Position numbers and translations under genes: made by a program. From the NCBI RefSeq assembly GCF_014651015.1, contig NZ_BMWB01000009.1, forward strand, positions 155,901 through 219,900: a stretch of DNA of 64,000 bases, in the 5' to 3' direction. This document shows, one piece after another, positions 15,333-25,036 of this stretch (its first letter is position 1; every line of letters begins with the position of its first letter). Source of the DNA: Streptomyces xantholiticus. Lineage in GTDB: Bacteria > Actinomycetota > Actinomycetes > Streptomycetales > Streptomycetaceae. Under the pieces are notes generated by a model. It did not search any database. It saw only the letters and a list, made by a program, of their open reading frames with translations, and was not told where the DNA came from.

Positions 15333-17048
15333 TCAGTTGGCGTCGACCAGATGGTGGGCCGGCACCTTCACGGTGCGGGCGCCGGGCGTGCCGCCCAGCA
15401 CGACCTTGCGGAGCGCGCTGTTGTTGTTGAGGTTGGTCTCCTTCAGACGCTTCTCCGGATTGGCCAGCACCTGGATGTAGTAGGTGCCGTTGGGCAGGCC
15501 GGTTATGTCGAAGGACTGGCCGGGCAGGTCCTGGGTGTACGTGTCGCCGGAGCCGACGTCCAGCACCTCACGGACGGAGATCGAGTTCTCCTGGCCGCAC
15601 GCGGTGGCCAGGTCCGTGTTCTGCGGGTGCCAGTTGGCGTTCTTCACCGTGTAGTCGACGGCGTCGGTGTTGGCCAGGCAGAAGGCCTCCTTGCCGCTGC
15701 GCACCGCTTCCTTCTGGTCGGCCTTCAAAAGGCGGTAGCTGGCGAAGTCGGTGAAGTGCCAGTGCTCGTGACCCGGCCGCGGGTCCCATTCCATGGTGCC
15801 GGTCGGTGTGTAGCCGACCTGCTTGCCCTTCGCGTCGTAGAAGTACTGATAGGCGTCCATCAGCTTCTTGCCGGGGGAGCGGAATCCGTCCACCACCAGC
15901 TGCGCGGGACCGGCGTTCCACACGTTTGCGCTGAAGGCCAGGTAGTCCTTGCCGGGGACGTCGTCACCGCCGTCGCTGATCTGGATGCCGTAGGCCGGCA
16001 ACGAGCGGAGGTCGGGCTTCGGCACGTTCGGCACGGATGCCTTGCCCTTCGGCCGCTTGGCGTTGGGCTCGAGCGCGGGCGCCTGACGGGAACCGTCGGT
16101 CTGCCCGAACCCGTCCTTGGACTGGGCCGCCCTGAGGCCGGCCTGCTTCATGGCCCACGGCACGGCGGGCGGCGCGGACGGGTAGGGGCCGTGACCCACG
16201 TTGTACGCCGGACCGGCGCCGCTCGTGGGGGCCGCGGGCGCGTCGGTGCGCATCGCGCCGTGACCGCTGTGTCCGCCGGCCGCGGAGTGCCCGGCAGCGT
16301 GACCCTCGTGCCTTGTGGCGGCCGCCGCTCGCCCGCCGCCCTCCTCCCAACTGCGCTCGCGTACGGTCAGCTTGATCGTCTGCGGCTTGTCGGCTATGCC
16401 GAAGAGATCGCGGTAGCGCTTCGCCACGGACACCTTGGCGGTGTACTTGCCGGCCTTGAGGGCCACGGGGGCGGAGTAGTAGCCCGAGTACGTGTTGGAG
16501 GCCCAGCCCTTCTCCACGCCCCACACCGAGCCGAGCGTGAAGGGATTCACCGGACAGCTCTCGGGATACTGCGACTTCGCCGGGGCGTCGGGGCGTACCC
16601 GGCCGGAGGCGTTGTTCGGGCAGAACGACTCGTCCTTGGTCAGCACGGTCTTGCCGGCCGAGTCGGTGATCGTGACCCGGACGAACCCGGGCAGCCCAGA
16701 GAAGTCCTTCACCAGACCGGCGGGCAGGGTCCTGGTGCGGGGTGCCTTGTTGCCCTGGCGGATGATCTGGGTGGCGACGACCGGGTCCTTGTAGGACTTG
16801 CGGGTCACCTTGAGTTCGAGGGGGCCGTTCTCCGCGGTGAGGTAGGTCCCGAGGTCCAGATAGACGCCGGGCTCCTCCTTCCACGAGTCGAGTGTCACCG
16901 ACGTGGAGGCGGCGATCAGACTGAACGTCGGCTTGGTCTGCGCCTTACGGGCGTCGGGAGCTGCGGCGACGACGCCGGCGGTGACAGCGATCGCCGCTCC
17001 TGCGGCGATCGCGGAACGCCACAGGCGGGCATGGTGGGATCTGGTCAT
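15333..17048 (-). CDS. Secreted lysyl-oxidase-like copper protein
   Basis: 571 residues, ATG with CGAGGA upstream. A signal peptide precedes a beta-rich N-terminal half with disulfide-type cysteines (ESFCPNN, PESCPVNP). Around 245-275 there is a His-rich stretch (RHEGHAAGHSAAGGHSGHGA). The C-terminal domain carries the lysyl oxidase copper site GHEHWHFTDFASYRLL (about 425) plus ACGQ and the Cys of EAFCLANTDAVDY. Animal lysyl oxidases oxidise peptidyl lysine to allysine; bacterial homologues are secreted and their substrates are mostly unknown. Whether the quinone cofactor forms here cannot be read from sequence. Confidence 0.87.
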   Translation of the reverse strand: MTRSHHARLWRSAIAAGAAIAVTAGVVAAAPDARKAQTKPTFSLIAASTSVTLDSWKEEPGVYLDLGTYLTAENGPLELKVTRKSYKDPVVATQIIRQGNKAPRTRTLPAGLVKDFSGLPGFVRVTITDSAGKTVLTKDESFCPNNASGRVRPDAPAKSQYPESCPVNPFTLGSVWGVEKGWASNTYSGYYSAPVALKAGKYTAKVSVAKRYRDLFGIADKPQTIKLTVRERSWEEGGGRAAAATRHEGHAAGHSAAGGHSGHGAMRTDAPAAPTSGAGPAYNVGHGPYPSAPPAVPWAMKQAGLRAAQSKDGFGQTDGSRQAPALEPNAKRPKGKASVPNVPKPDLRSLPAYGIQISDGGDDVPGKDYLAFSANVWNAGPAQLVVDGFRSPGKKLMDAYQYFYDAKGKQVGYTPTGTMEWDPRPGHEHWHFTDFASYRLLKADQKEAVRSGKEAFCLANTDAVDYTVKNANWHPQNTDLATACGQENSISVREVLDVGSGDTYTQDLPGQSFDITGLPNGTYYIQVLANPEKRLKETNLNNNSALRKVVLGGTPGARTVKVPAHHLVDAN

Positions 17049-17158
17049 GAATCCTCGTTGTCCAAAGTGCCTGATGGGACGGTTGGATCAACAGCCCGCG
17101 GAACCGGCCCCGCCGGAACGAGGCGACCCCCGTCGCGAAGCTGTCTCCCGCCTGTGAG

Positions 17159-17193
17159 AGGCGCCGGACGGCCCCATGGGTTGTCCGGCGCCT
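17159..17193. terminator. Hairpin upstream of the lysyl-oxidase-like gene
   Basis: AGGCGCCGGAC pairs with GTCCGGCGCCT across a 13-base loop. No intact plus-strand gene ends here, so it may be a relic of the lost neighbour, or it may insulate the promoter. Confidence 0.45.
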
Positions 17194-17346
17194 GCGGAGG
17201 GGCACGTGGTTGGCCTGAAAACGCGCCTCCGCGCCGGTTTCGGCCGACCTTCTCCCGGTCCCGCCCGGCAGGCGCATGCATGTGCTAAGCCCAGGCCCAC
17301 GGGGCGCGGGGCGCGCGGCGGGAGGGCGCGGGGCGGGAGGGCGAGA

Positions 17347-17412
17347 TGTACGTCTTCGCCTTGCCGGTCGGTGGGCCGTGGGCCCGAACACCGAACTACG
17401 CCTCTGGAAGCG
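17347..17412 (+). pseudogene. Short integrase fragment, diverged copy of part of the 18.6-kb integrase
   Basis: TACGTCTTCGCC, then GGGCCG, CCCGAACACCGA and CTCTGGAAGCG occur here in the same order and spacing as at 18585-18650 in the larger integrase remnant. The reading frame changes inside the fragment (YVFALPVGGP, then PNTELRLWKR in another frame). It is joined directly to the toxin-antitoxin remnant. It most likely marks the end of a former integrated element. Confidence 0.65.
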
Positions 17413-17423
17413 TCCGCCTCGGC

Positions 17424-18005
17424 ATGCGGTTGCCCGAGACGGCCGTTTCACCGAAGCGGTGGAGCGCGAGCTGCGCGGTCAGATCCTGGATGAGTACCTG
17501 GCGGACTACGAACGCCGCCAGGGGCTGATCTCCGAACCTGAGCAGGAGCGGGCACACCGGGTCTTCGACGATGCGTTCGCCGAGGAGGGGCAGTGTGCGC
17601 GCCGCAAGCTGAGCCACGAAGGCACCCTCGTTCTCGACTGCGAGGGCCTGTCGAAGTTCGTCAGTGATCACGAGCCCGTCGTCGCCCTCATCGCCGAAGC
17701 CCGCAAGCGGGGCATGGAGGTGGTCATCAGCGCACTCACCATCATCGAAGCGGTGCATCGTCGGACCGAGAAGGCGCGCTCGCCCGGATCCTGTCCCGCG
17801 TGCGGATCGTGCACATCGGCGACGAGGAGGCAAGGCCGCCTCAGCCATGCTGATCAATGCTGGGCTTCATGGTCACAAACACGCCATCGACGCCGCCGTG
17901 GCCGAGATGGCGCTGCGGCAGCGCCGCCCGGTCGTCATGCTTACCTCGGACATCGACGACATGACGAAGCTCTGCGGCGACAGAATGCGCCTCGTCGCCG
18001 TGTAG
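17424..18005 (+). pseudogene. Decayed antitoxin/PIN-toxin module
   Basis: The first part (ARDGRFTEAVERELRGQILD and YERRQGLISEPEQERAHRVF) resembles the C-terminal half of an antitoxin. It runs without a stop into a PIN domain, TLVLDCEGLSKFV, ISALTIIEAVHRR, then KHAIDAAVAEMALRQR and VVMLTSDIDDMTKLCGDRM, which carries the expected acidic residues. Two single-base deletions, near 17779 and near 17832, split the PIN domain over three frames. VapC-type PIN proteins are RNases. This copy cannot make an active toxin. The last stop, TAG, overlaps a GTG of the next fragment. Confidence 0.75.
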
Positions 18006-18290
18006 TGGTACGCCCAAGACCTGAACGTCGGGAGCTGCCGGCCCGGGTCCGGGAGATGAGAGCGCGCGGCAGCGCGCCGCAGCAGATCGCGGAGGCGCTG
18101 GGGCTGCGCCCGGCCCAGGCCACCGCGCTGGTCAGACGGGTCGCCGAGGCGGCACTGACGAACACCGCCCCGGATGAGCGGCCGGTGGCGGGCTGCTGGG
18201 TCAACGCGGGCTGGAGCGCGGGACTGGACATGGCGAAGCCCCACTGGGCGGCGGCCGACCCCCTCGGCCGAGGAACGGGACGCGGGCGGC
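18005..18290 (+). pseudogene. 5' fragment of a helix-turn-helix protein gene
   Basis: From GTG 18005: RPRPERRELPARVREMRARG, QIAEALGLRPAQATALVRRV (helix-turn-helix) and PVAGCWVNAGWSAGLDM. This is the start of a streptomycete protein family of about 250 residues that I have seen but whose function is unknown to me. After about 95 codons the similarity ends at LGRG and the frame continues into unrelated sequence, so the 3' part has been lost, probably by deletion. Confidence 0.55.
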
Positions 18291-18884
18291 ACGAAGCGGG
18301 GAACACGAGCAGTGAGACCGGTCGAACAGCGACAGGAGACCACCGGCACCCCACGAGTCCGGCAGACCGAGCACGAGGCGCAGGCCAACCTGCTGGCGGT
18401 GCTGCGCGTGTGTATGACGGGGAAACTGCGGTGCAGCGAAAAGACCCGCCGCCCCGGCGCCGCCACCGTCTCGGCGGTCGCCGAAGTCCTGGACGGCGGC
18501 GACTTCTCCCGGGACGAGGCCATCGCCGCCTTCGCCTGGCCGATGCTGCTCCAAGAAGCCGGGGGCGACTGGGAGGCCAAGGGCTACGTCTTCGCCTCAC
18601 CGACTGGCGGGCCGCTGAGCCCGAACACCGACTACCACCTCTGGAAGCGGCTTCTCCGGGACGCGGGAGTGCGTGACGGGCGGCTGCACGATGCCCGGCA
18701 CACGGCGGGCACGGTCCTCCTCCTGCTCGGCGTCCCGGACGTGATCGTGGACGCGATCATGGGCTGGGAGCCGGGCGGTGCCGCGCGGATGCGCGCTCGC
18801 TACATGCATGTGACTGGGCCCATGCTGCGGAAGGTGGCCGACCAGGTCGGCGAGAAGCTGTGGGGCTACTCCGGACCCAATTGA
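18291..18884 (+). pseudogene. Chimeric remnant ending in a tyrosine-recombinase C-terminus
   Basis: An open frame joins two unrelated pieces. Codons to about 18565 read ANLLAVLRVCMTGKLRCSEK and FSRDEAIAAFAWPMLLQEAG, part of an unrecognised protein. From about 18570 it is the C-terminal part of a phage-type integrase: GYVFASPTGGPLSPNTDYH, then LHDARHTAGT (His and second Arg of the active site), MGWEPGG (the H/W position) and ARYMHV (the Tyr nucleophile). The N-terminal domain and first catalytic Arg are missing, so it should be inactive. It ends 80 bases from tRNA-Ser(GGA), the normal place for the integrase of a tRNA-targeting element. Confidence 0.75.
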
Positions 18885-18907
18885 GACCAAAAATGAGACC
18901 ACGCACG

Positions 18908-18941
18908 ACGAAGGGCCCCACCGTGAACGGTGGGGCCCTTC
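18908..18941. terminator. Perfect 16-bp hairpin after tRNA-Ser(GGA)
   Basis: CGAAGGGCCCCACCGT pairs with ACGGTGGGGCCCTTCG around GA. It has no T tract and the same CGAAGG foot as other tRNA terminators here. Confidence 0.75.
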
Positions 18942-18966
18942 GACATCGTGCCCGGTGAGGCACTGG

Positions 18967-19051
18967 CGGAGGATACGAGATTCGAACTCGTGAGGGGTTG
19001 CCCCCAACACGCTTTCCAAGCGTGCGCCCTAGGCCACTAGGCGAATCCTCC
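18967..19051 (-). tRNA. tRNA-Ser(GGA)
   Basis: 85 bases without CCA; CCA is encoded at 18964-18966. Acceptor GGAGGAT/ATCCTCC, anticodon loop TTGGAAA in a CACGC/GCGTG stem, long variable arm, T loop GAGTTCGAATCTC. Confidence 0.95.
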
Positions 19052-19150
19052 GCCGCAAACAATACAAGACGTCGAGGAGTGCTCGCGAACCTGTTCGCGA
19101 TCTTCGTCCCGGCGGCCCGATCACCCCCGGGCATCGGGTAACCTGGGCGC

Positions 19151-19240
19151 AGCCCCTCACGTGGCGCTATCTGACTGAACTCCCCCAGGGCCGGAAGGCA
19201 GCAAGGGTAGGTCGGCTCTGGCGGGTGCGTGAGGGGCGCT
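19151..19240 (+). ncRNA. ffs: Signal recognition particle RNA (4.5S type)
   Basis: The terminal helix is CCCCTCACG (from 19153) with CGTGAGGGG (to 19236). The tip carries the conserved domain IV, CCAGGGCCGGAAGGCAGCAA, which includes the GGAA tetraloop and the asymmetric loop that binds Ffh. The short form without an Alu domain is as in other streptomycetes. It lies just upstream of dnaX, the usual place. The exact ends are estimated. Confidence 0.93.
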
Positions 19241-19309
19241 TGCGTTTGCCGGGGGTGGGCGATCGCGGGGCGGATCCGGTTGTCGGTGGGCCCCGATAAC
19301 CTCGTAGGT

Positions 19310-21544
19310 GTGTCGTCCCTTGCGCTGTACCGCCGCTACCGCCCCGAGTCGTTCGCAGAGGTCATCGGTCAGGAGCATGTCACTGACCCGCTCCAGCAGG
19401 CCCTGCGGAACAACCGGGTCAATCACGCGTATCTGTTCAGCGGGCCGCGTGGCTGTGGCAAGACGACCAGTGCCCGCATCCTCGCCCGCTGTCTGAACTG
19501 CGAGAAGGGGCCGACGCCGACGCCCTGCGGGGAGTGCCGGTCCTGCCAGGACCTGGCCCGCAACGGGCCGGGCTCGATCGACGTCATCGAGATCGACGCC
19601 GCTTCGCACGGCGGCGTGGACGACGCCCGTGAACTGCGCGAGAAGGCGTTCTTCGGCCCGGCGAGCAGTCGTTACAAGATCTACATCATCGACGAGGCCC
19701 ACATGGTCACCTCCGCGGGGTTCAACGCCCTGCTGAAGGTGGTCGAGGAGCCGCCGGAGCATCTGAAGTTCATCTTCGCGACCACCGAGCCCGAGAAGGT
19801 CATCGGGACCATCCGGTCGAGGACGCATCACTATCCGTTCCGGCTGGTGCCGCCCGGCACGCTCCGGGAGTACCTGGGCGAGGTGTGCGGCCGGGAGGGC
19901 ATCCCCGTCGAGGACGGCGTGCTGCCGCTGGTCGTCCGGGCGGGCGCGGGCTCCGTGCGCGACTCCATGTCCGTCATGGACCAGCTGCTCGCAGGCGCCG
20001 CCGAGGACGGTGTGACATACGCCATGGCGACGGCCCTTCTCGGTTACACGGACGGGTCGCTCCTCGACTCCGTCGTGGATGCCTTCGCGTCCGGCGACGG
20101 CGCCGCGGCCTTCGAGGTCGTGGACCGTGTCGTCGAAGGCGGGAACGACCCCCGCCGTTTCGTCGCCGATCTGCTGGAGCGGCTGCGGGACCTGGTGATC
20201 CTCGCCGCTGTGCCGGACGCCGGCACCAAGGGGCTGATCGACGCCCCGGCCGACGTGGTCGAGCGGATGCAGGCGCAGGCGTCGGTGTTCGGCGCCGCCG
20301 AGCTCAGCAGGGCGGCCGACCTGGTCAACACGGGGCTGACCGAGATGCGCGGAGCCACGTCCCCGCGGTTGCAGCTGGAGCTGATCTGCGCCCGGGTGCT
20401 GCTGCCTGCGGCGTTCGACGACGAGCGGTCGGTGCAGGCCAGGCTGGACCGTCTGGAGCGGGGTGCGTCGTTCTCGGCCGGCGGTCCGGGGCCCGCTATG
20501 GGATACGTACCGGGGCCGGACGTCCAGGCACATGCGCCCGTACCGCCCGGCGGTGGTCCGGCTGCCGCCCGTGCCGCGGCGCGCAGCGACGCCGCGCCCG
20601 TCGGCCCCCCGGAGCCCCCTGCCGCCCCGGCGACCGCACCGCCCGCGACGTCTGTGGCTCAGCAGCAGCCGCAACCGCCGATCGAGGAGCCACCGGCCCA
20701 GCAGCCCACCGCACCCCGGCCCGGTGCGTGGCCCGGCGCCACCCGGCAGGGCGGACCGGCTGAGGCCGGGCGCCGGCCCGGCGGCTGGCCGACGGCTTCC
20801 GCCCCGGGCCAAGGCGTGCCGCAGCCCGGCGCTGCCGCGCCGGCCCCCGCCCCCGCTCCGGCGGCGCCCGCGTCGCCGGCTCCGGGTCAGGGCATGGCTC
20901 AGGGCGCCGGCCAGGTGCGGAACATGTGGCCGGAGATCCTGGAGGCGGTGAAGAACCGCCGCCGCTTCACCTGGATCCTGCTCAGCCAGAACGCACAGGT
21001 GGCGGGCTTCGACGGGACGACCCTCCAGCTCGGGTTCCTCAACGCCGGTGCCAGGGACACCTTCACGAGCAGCGGCAGCGAGGACGTCCTGAAGCAGGCG
21101 CTCGCCGAGCAGTTCAACGTGCAGTGGAAGGTCGAGGCGATCATCGACCCGTCCGGCGGCTCCGGTGGGCCCGGCACCGCGCCGTCCCCCTCTGCCGGCC
21201 CCGGCGGTTACGGGAACCAGCCCGCCCAGGGCGGCTACGGCCAGAGCCGGCCGCAGTCCCCTGCCCCCGCGCCCGCGGCCCCACCGGCACCGCGTCCCGC
21301 CCAGCCCGCGTCGCAGCCGTCGCACCAGGCAGCCCCCGCTCCGGCTGCCGCCGCTTCCGCACCGCGGTCCGCAGCGCCTGAGCCGCCCCGGCCGCCGGAG
21401 GCGTATGCGCCGCCGCCGGTCTCTCTCGAGGACGACGTACCGGAGGCGGACGATCCGGACCTGGTCGACTCCGCGCTGTCGGGCCACGACCTGATCGTGC
21501 GCGAGCTCGGCGCCACGGTGGTGGAGGAATATACGAACGAGTAG
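19310..21544 (+). CDS. dnaX: DNA polymerase III gamma/tau subunit
   Basis: 744 residues, GTG start: MSSLALYRRYRPESFAEVIG. The AAA+ clamp-loader motor has Walker A SGPRGCGKTT (44-53), a zinc knuckle with Cys64, 73, 76 and 79, the DEAH Walker B, and the sensor IRSRTHHYPFRL. Domain III ends near 370. A Pro/Ala/Gln-rich linker (about 400-540) leads to a tau-like part (NMWPEILEAVKNRRRFTWIL), followed by a second Pro/Ala-rich region and an acidic end. It loads the beta clamp. No slippery sequence for a gamma frameshift is evident. TAACCT (19297-19302) seven bases before GTG suggests a leaderless mRNA. Confidence 0.96.
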   Translation: MSSLALYRRYRPESFAEVIGQEHVTDPLQQALRNNRVNHAYLFSGPRGCGKTTSARILARCLNCEKGPTPTPCGECRSCQDLARNGPGSIDVIEIDAASHGGVDDARELREKAFFGPASSRYKIYIIDEAHMVTSAGFNALLKVVEEPPEHLKFIFATTEPEKVIGTIRSRTHHYPFRLVPPGTLREYLGEVCGREGIPVEDGVLPLVVRAGAGSVRDSMSVMDQLLAGAAEDGVTYAMATALLGYTDGSLLDSVVDAFASGDGAAAFEVVDRVVEGGNDPRRFVADLLERLRDLVILAAVPDAGTKGLIDAPADVVERMQAQASVFGAAELSRAADLVNTGLTEMRGATSPRLQLELICARVLLPAAFDDERSVQARLDRLERGASFSAGGPGPAMGYVPGPDVQAHAPVPPGGGPAAARAAARSDAAPVGPPEPPAAPATAPPATSVAQQQPQPPIEEPPAQQPTAPRPGAWPGATRQGGPAEAGRRPGGWPTASAPGQGVPQPGAAAPAPAPAPAAPASPAPGQGMAQGAGQVRNMWPEILEAVKNRRRFTWILLSQNAQVAGFDGTTLQLGFLNAGARDTFTSSGSEDVLKQALAEQFNVQWKVEAIIDPSGGSGGPGTAPSPSAGPGGYGNQPAQGGYGQSRPQSPAPAPAAPPAPRPAQPASQPSHQAAPAPAAAASAPRSAAPEPPRPPEAYAPPPVSLEDDVPEADDPDLVDSALSGHDLIVRELGATVVEEYTNE

Positions 21545-21605
21545 GGGGCACGTCCTCGGAGGCCCGTACGACGGCTTTCGGCGGTCGGCGGTTAGGCTGG
21601 CTGCC

Positions 21606-22856
<1,251 letters not shown>

Positions 22857-22930
22857 TCCGCGTCAGCCACAGCCCGGGGGCCGGAGCACGCTTCGAGCCC
22901 GCCCCGAGCCCGCGCCCCGCTGCCGCGTCC

Positions 22931-22961
22931 CGCCCGCCCCGACGGTCCGTCCGGGCGGGCG
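22931..22961. terminator. Hairpin after purD
   Basis: A 15-bp stem, CGCCCGCCCCGACGG with CCGTCCGGGCGGGCG, has one mismatch and a single-base loop. RNA would open a few pairs to form the loop. It is about 75 bases past the purD stop. Confidence 0.55.
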
Positions 22962-23148
22962 ATCCCTTGTCCAAAGCCATTCCATCGAGTGACGGCTGCC
23001 CCATCCGGATGACGGCCGCCGAAGCCCCAACTATGGTGCGGCGCAGGCATTCCGGCACTTGGCCCACCGGCATTGCGATGTCAGTGGGCGGTGCCACAGT
23101 GGGGGAGTGACCAACACCGTCGCAGGGCAGAGGGGGTGAGGTCCGGCC

Positions 23149-24804
23149 GTGTCCGGTACCGGTATCGGTGAATCGATGGGCGCGAGGGGAGCGCGTGCCA
23201 AGGCGCTGGCCGTGCTGCGTATCCGCAGCAGGGCGGTCGCCGCGGCGCTCCTCCCGGTGGCCGTCGCCGTCGTTCTGTTCGCCGGCGCTGCGGCGGGGCA
23301 CATGGAGGGCGCCGCCTGGGACATCGCCCGGTGGGTCGTCGCGGTCTGCGCGCTGATCGTGCTGGTGACCGCCGCTGCCGTCACCGCGGTGATCGTGCGG
23401 GCCACTCCGGCGCTCAGCCCGACCGTCGACCTGTCGGAGCGCTCCGCCCCGGATCTCTACCGGCTGGTGCGGGATCTGGCGGAGCGCCTCGAGGTGCCGG
23501 CGCCGTCCGCGTTGGCGCTCACCCCTGACTGCGACAGCTGGCTCGAGGACCGGTCGCATCCGGCACATTCGATATCCGGCGGCCGACGGCGCACAGGAGA
23601 GGCTCCCGTGCTGGTGATCGGATCGCCGTTCCTGTGGTGGATGCGGGTGGCCGAGTTGCGCGCCGTGCTCGCGCCGGTCGTCGCGGGCACCGGGTCCGCC
23701 GCCGACCCCGACATAGCCGCGGCCCGCCGTTACGTACGGGGGCTGGACGCGGCGGTGGCCGACGCCGCCCGCCCCGGCCGGGGGTTCATGGGCAAGGTGG
23801 TGGCGCGGTTCGTCGGCAGGACCGCGCGGCAGCTGCTGCGGGGCTGTCAGGAGCACGCCGCGGGCATGGAGCGCTGGGTCGCGGCCGCGGCCTCCGAGCG
23901 CGCACAGGCCGTCGACTACGGACTGCGGATCGTCGCCCAGGAGCAGGTCGGCCTGGCGTACGCGGGCTGGGACCGGCTGCTGACGAGGGTGGCGCTGCCC
24001 GCATGGCGCATGGGCCGCTGGCCGTCGCGGTTGGACGCGGGGGTCGTATCGGCGCTGACGGAGCTGTCCCGCCGCGACCGCCTGGCCGAGGGCTTCACCT
24101 CACGGCTGGGCGAACGTCCCGCCTGCGACCTGCTGGAGGAGCCTGGTGCCGTGGACGAGGCGGCGTCGCTGCTGGCCGCGCGGCTCTTCCACGGCGGTCC
24201 TGCCGGACAGGGCCCGGACTGGGCGCCGGTCGACTGGCAGCACTACCCGGAGGAGGTCGTCGACCGTAAGTGGCGTACGGAGGCGGCCCGTATCCACCGG
24301 GTCCTCGACGAGCTGGGTGTGCCGCCGTCGAGGGGACCGCAGGGCCCGACGCTGGCCCGGGTCATCGACCATCTCTCGGCGCGGCCGGGCGGAGAGGCGA
24401 GCGATGTGCTGGCCGCCGTTCTGACCGCCCGGATGGCACGTGAGGAGGCGACCTCGGAGCCCGCCCCGGCGGCGCAGGCCGCTGCGGACGGTTCGGAGGA
24501 CGCGCTGGCCCTCTGGGGAGGCGGGGATCCGCTGCCGCTCATGCCGCTCCAGCCGCCGCGCTCCGGCCGTGAGCTGCTCGCCGACCATGTCGTGGCGATG
24601 GTGTGCTGCACCGCGGTCGACACCGTGGGGGCGGTGCCCGGTCTGGACTGGCTCGACGGCCCGGCGCTCCTGGTCGACGGCGAGCGCCTGGCGGACCTGG
24701 GGGCGCCGGTGCTGAGCCTGGTGGAGGAAGGGGATGCGCAGCCACTGCGGGTCTGGCTCGGTTCCCTCGGGGTGCGCCCGGAGAAACCGGTCCGCCTCGT
24801 CTGA
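23149..24804 (+). CDS. Membrane protein resembling an M48 metalloprotease without its zinc site
   Basis: 551 residues, GTG start. Two membrane helices at about 28-48 and 58-82 are followed by LYRLVRDLAERLEVPAPSAL and then PVLVIGSPFLWWMRVAELRA with VLAPVVAGTG. In HtpX/Ste24-like M48 proteins the same place reads (E)LRAVLAHELAH with the HExxH zinc site; here the His and Glu are replaced (AP-VVAG). The rest is mostly helical and the end is a short beta-rich segment. It sits between purD and purC with no obvious partner. The likeness to M48 is my reading of order and motif, not a search result. Confidence 0.6.
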   Translation: MSGTGIGESMGARGARAKALAVLRIRSRAVAAALLPVAVAVVLFAGAAAGHMEGAAWDIARWVVAVCALIVLVTAAAVTAVIVRATPALSPTVDLSERSAPDLYRLVRDLAERLEVPAPSALALTPDCDSWLEDRSHPAHSISGGRRRTGEAPVLVIGSPFLWWMRVAELRAVLAPVVAGTGSAADPDIAAARRYVRGLDAAVADAARPGRGFMGKVVARFVGRTARQLLRGCQEHAAGMERWVAAAASERAQAVDYGLRIVAQEQVGLAYAGWDRLLTRVALPAWRMGRWPSRLDAGVVSALTELSRRDRLAEGFTSRLGERPACDLLEEPGAVDEAASLLAARLFHGGPAGQGPDWAPVDWQHYPEEVVDRKWRTEAARIHRVLDELGVPPSRGPQGPTLARVIDHLSARPGGEASDVLAAVLTARMAREEATSEPAPAAQAAADGSEDALALWGGGDPLPLMPLQPPRSGRELLADHVVAMVCCTAVDTVGAVPGLDWLDGPALLVDGERLADLGAPVLSLVEEGDAQPLRVWLGSLGVRPEKPVRLV

Positions 24805-25036
24805 CGGGTCGCCTCGTGCCGGGACGGCTCCGTCCGCCGAACGCGCCCCCTGCGACCCGTACCTGTGTTCACGATGCGGCGCCTCATCGGGAACGATCTT
24901 TTCCCTTGCCGTCTCCTTGTCGTCAATTCGCGACGAACGGTGACGGGGTGCATGCGTAATGTGATGTCCTGGAGACCGGCGCTGACAGGTCGGCGCATGG
25001 CGGTTGTCACAGGGGCACCGAGGGAGGGGGCCAGAC

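Larger units (their letters stand above)
17347..18963. mobile_element. Remnant of a tRNA-Ser-associated integrative element
   Basis: Integrase pieces at both ends, a broken toxin module and truncated genes lie between a core secreted-protein gene and the 3' end of tRNA-Ser(GGA). I looked for a copy of the tRNA 3' end at the left side to define attL and found none. The limits given are the outermost recognisable fragments. Confidence 0.6.

Noticed and set aside
17159..17345. Search for an attL copy of the tRNA-Ser 3' end at the left side of the remnant
   Set aside because: No stretch matching the tRNA 3' half was found between 17049 and 17420.
19310..21544. Programmed frameshift in dnaX giving a gamma form
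   Set aside because: No A-rich slippery heptamer with a downstream stem in the expected region; the GC-rich linker shows nothing comparable to the E. coli signal.
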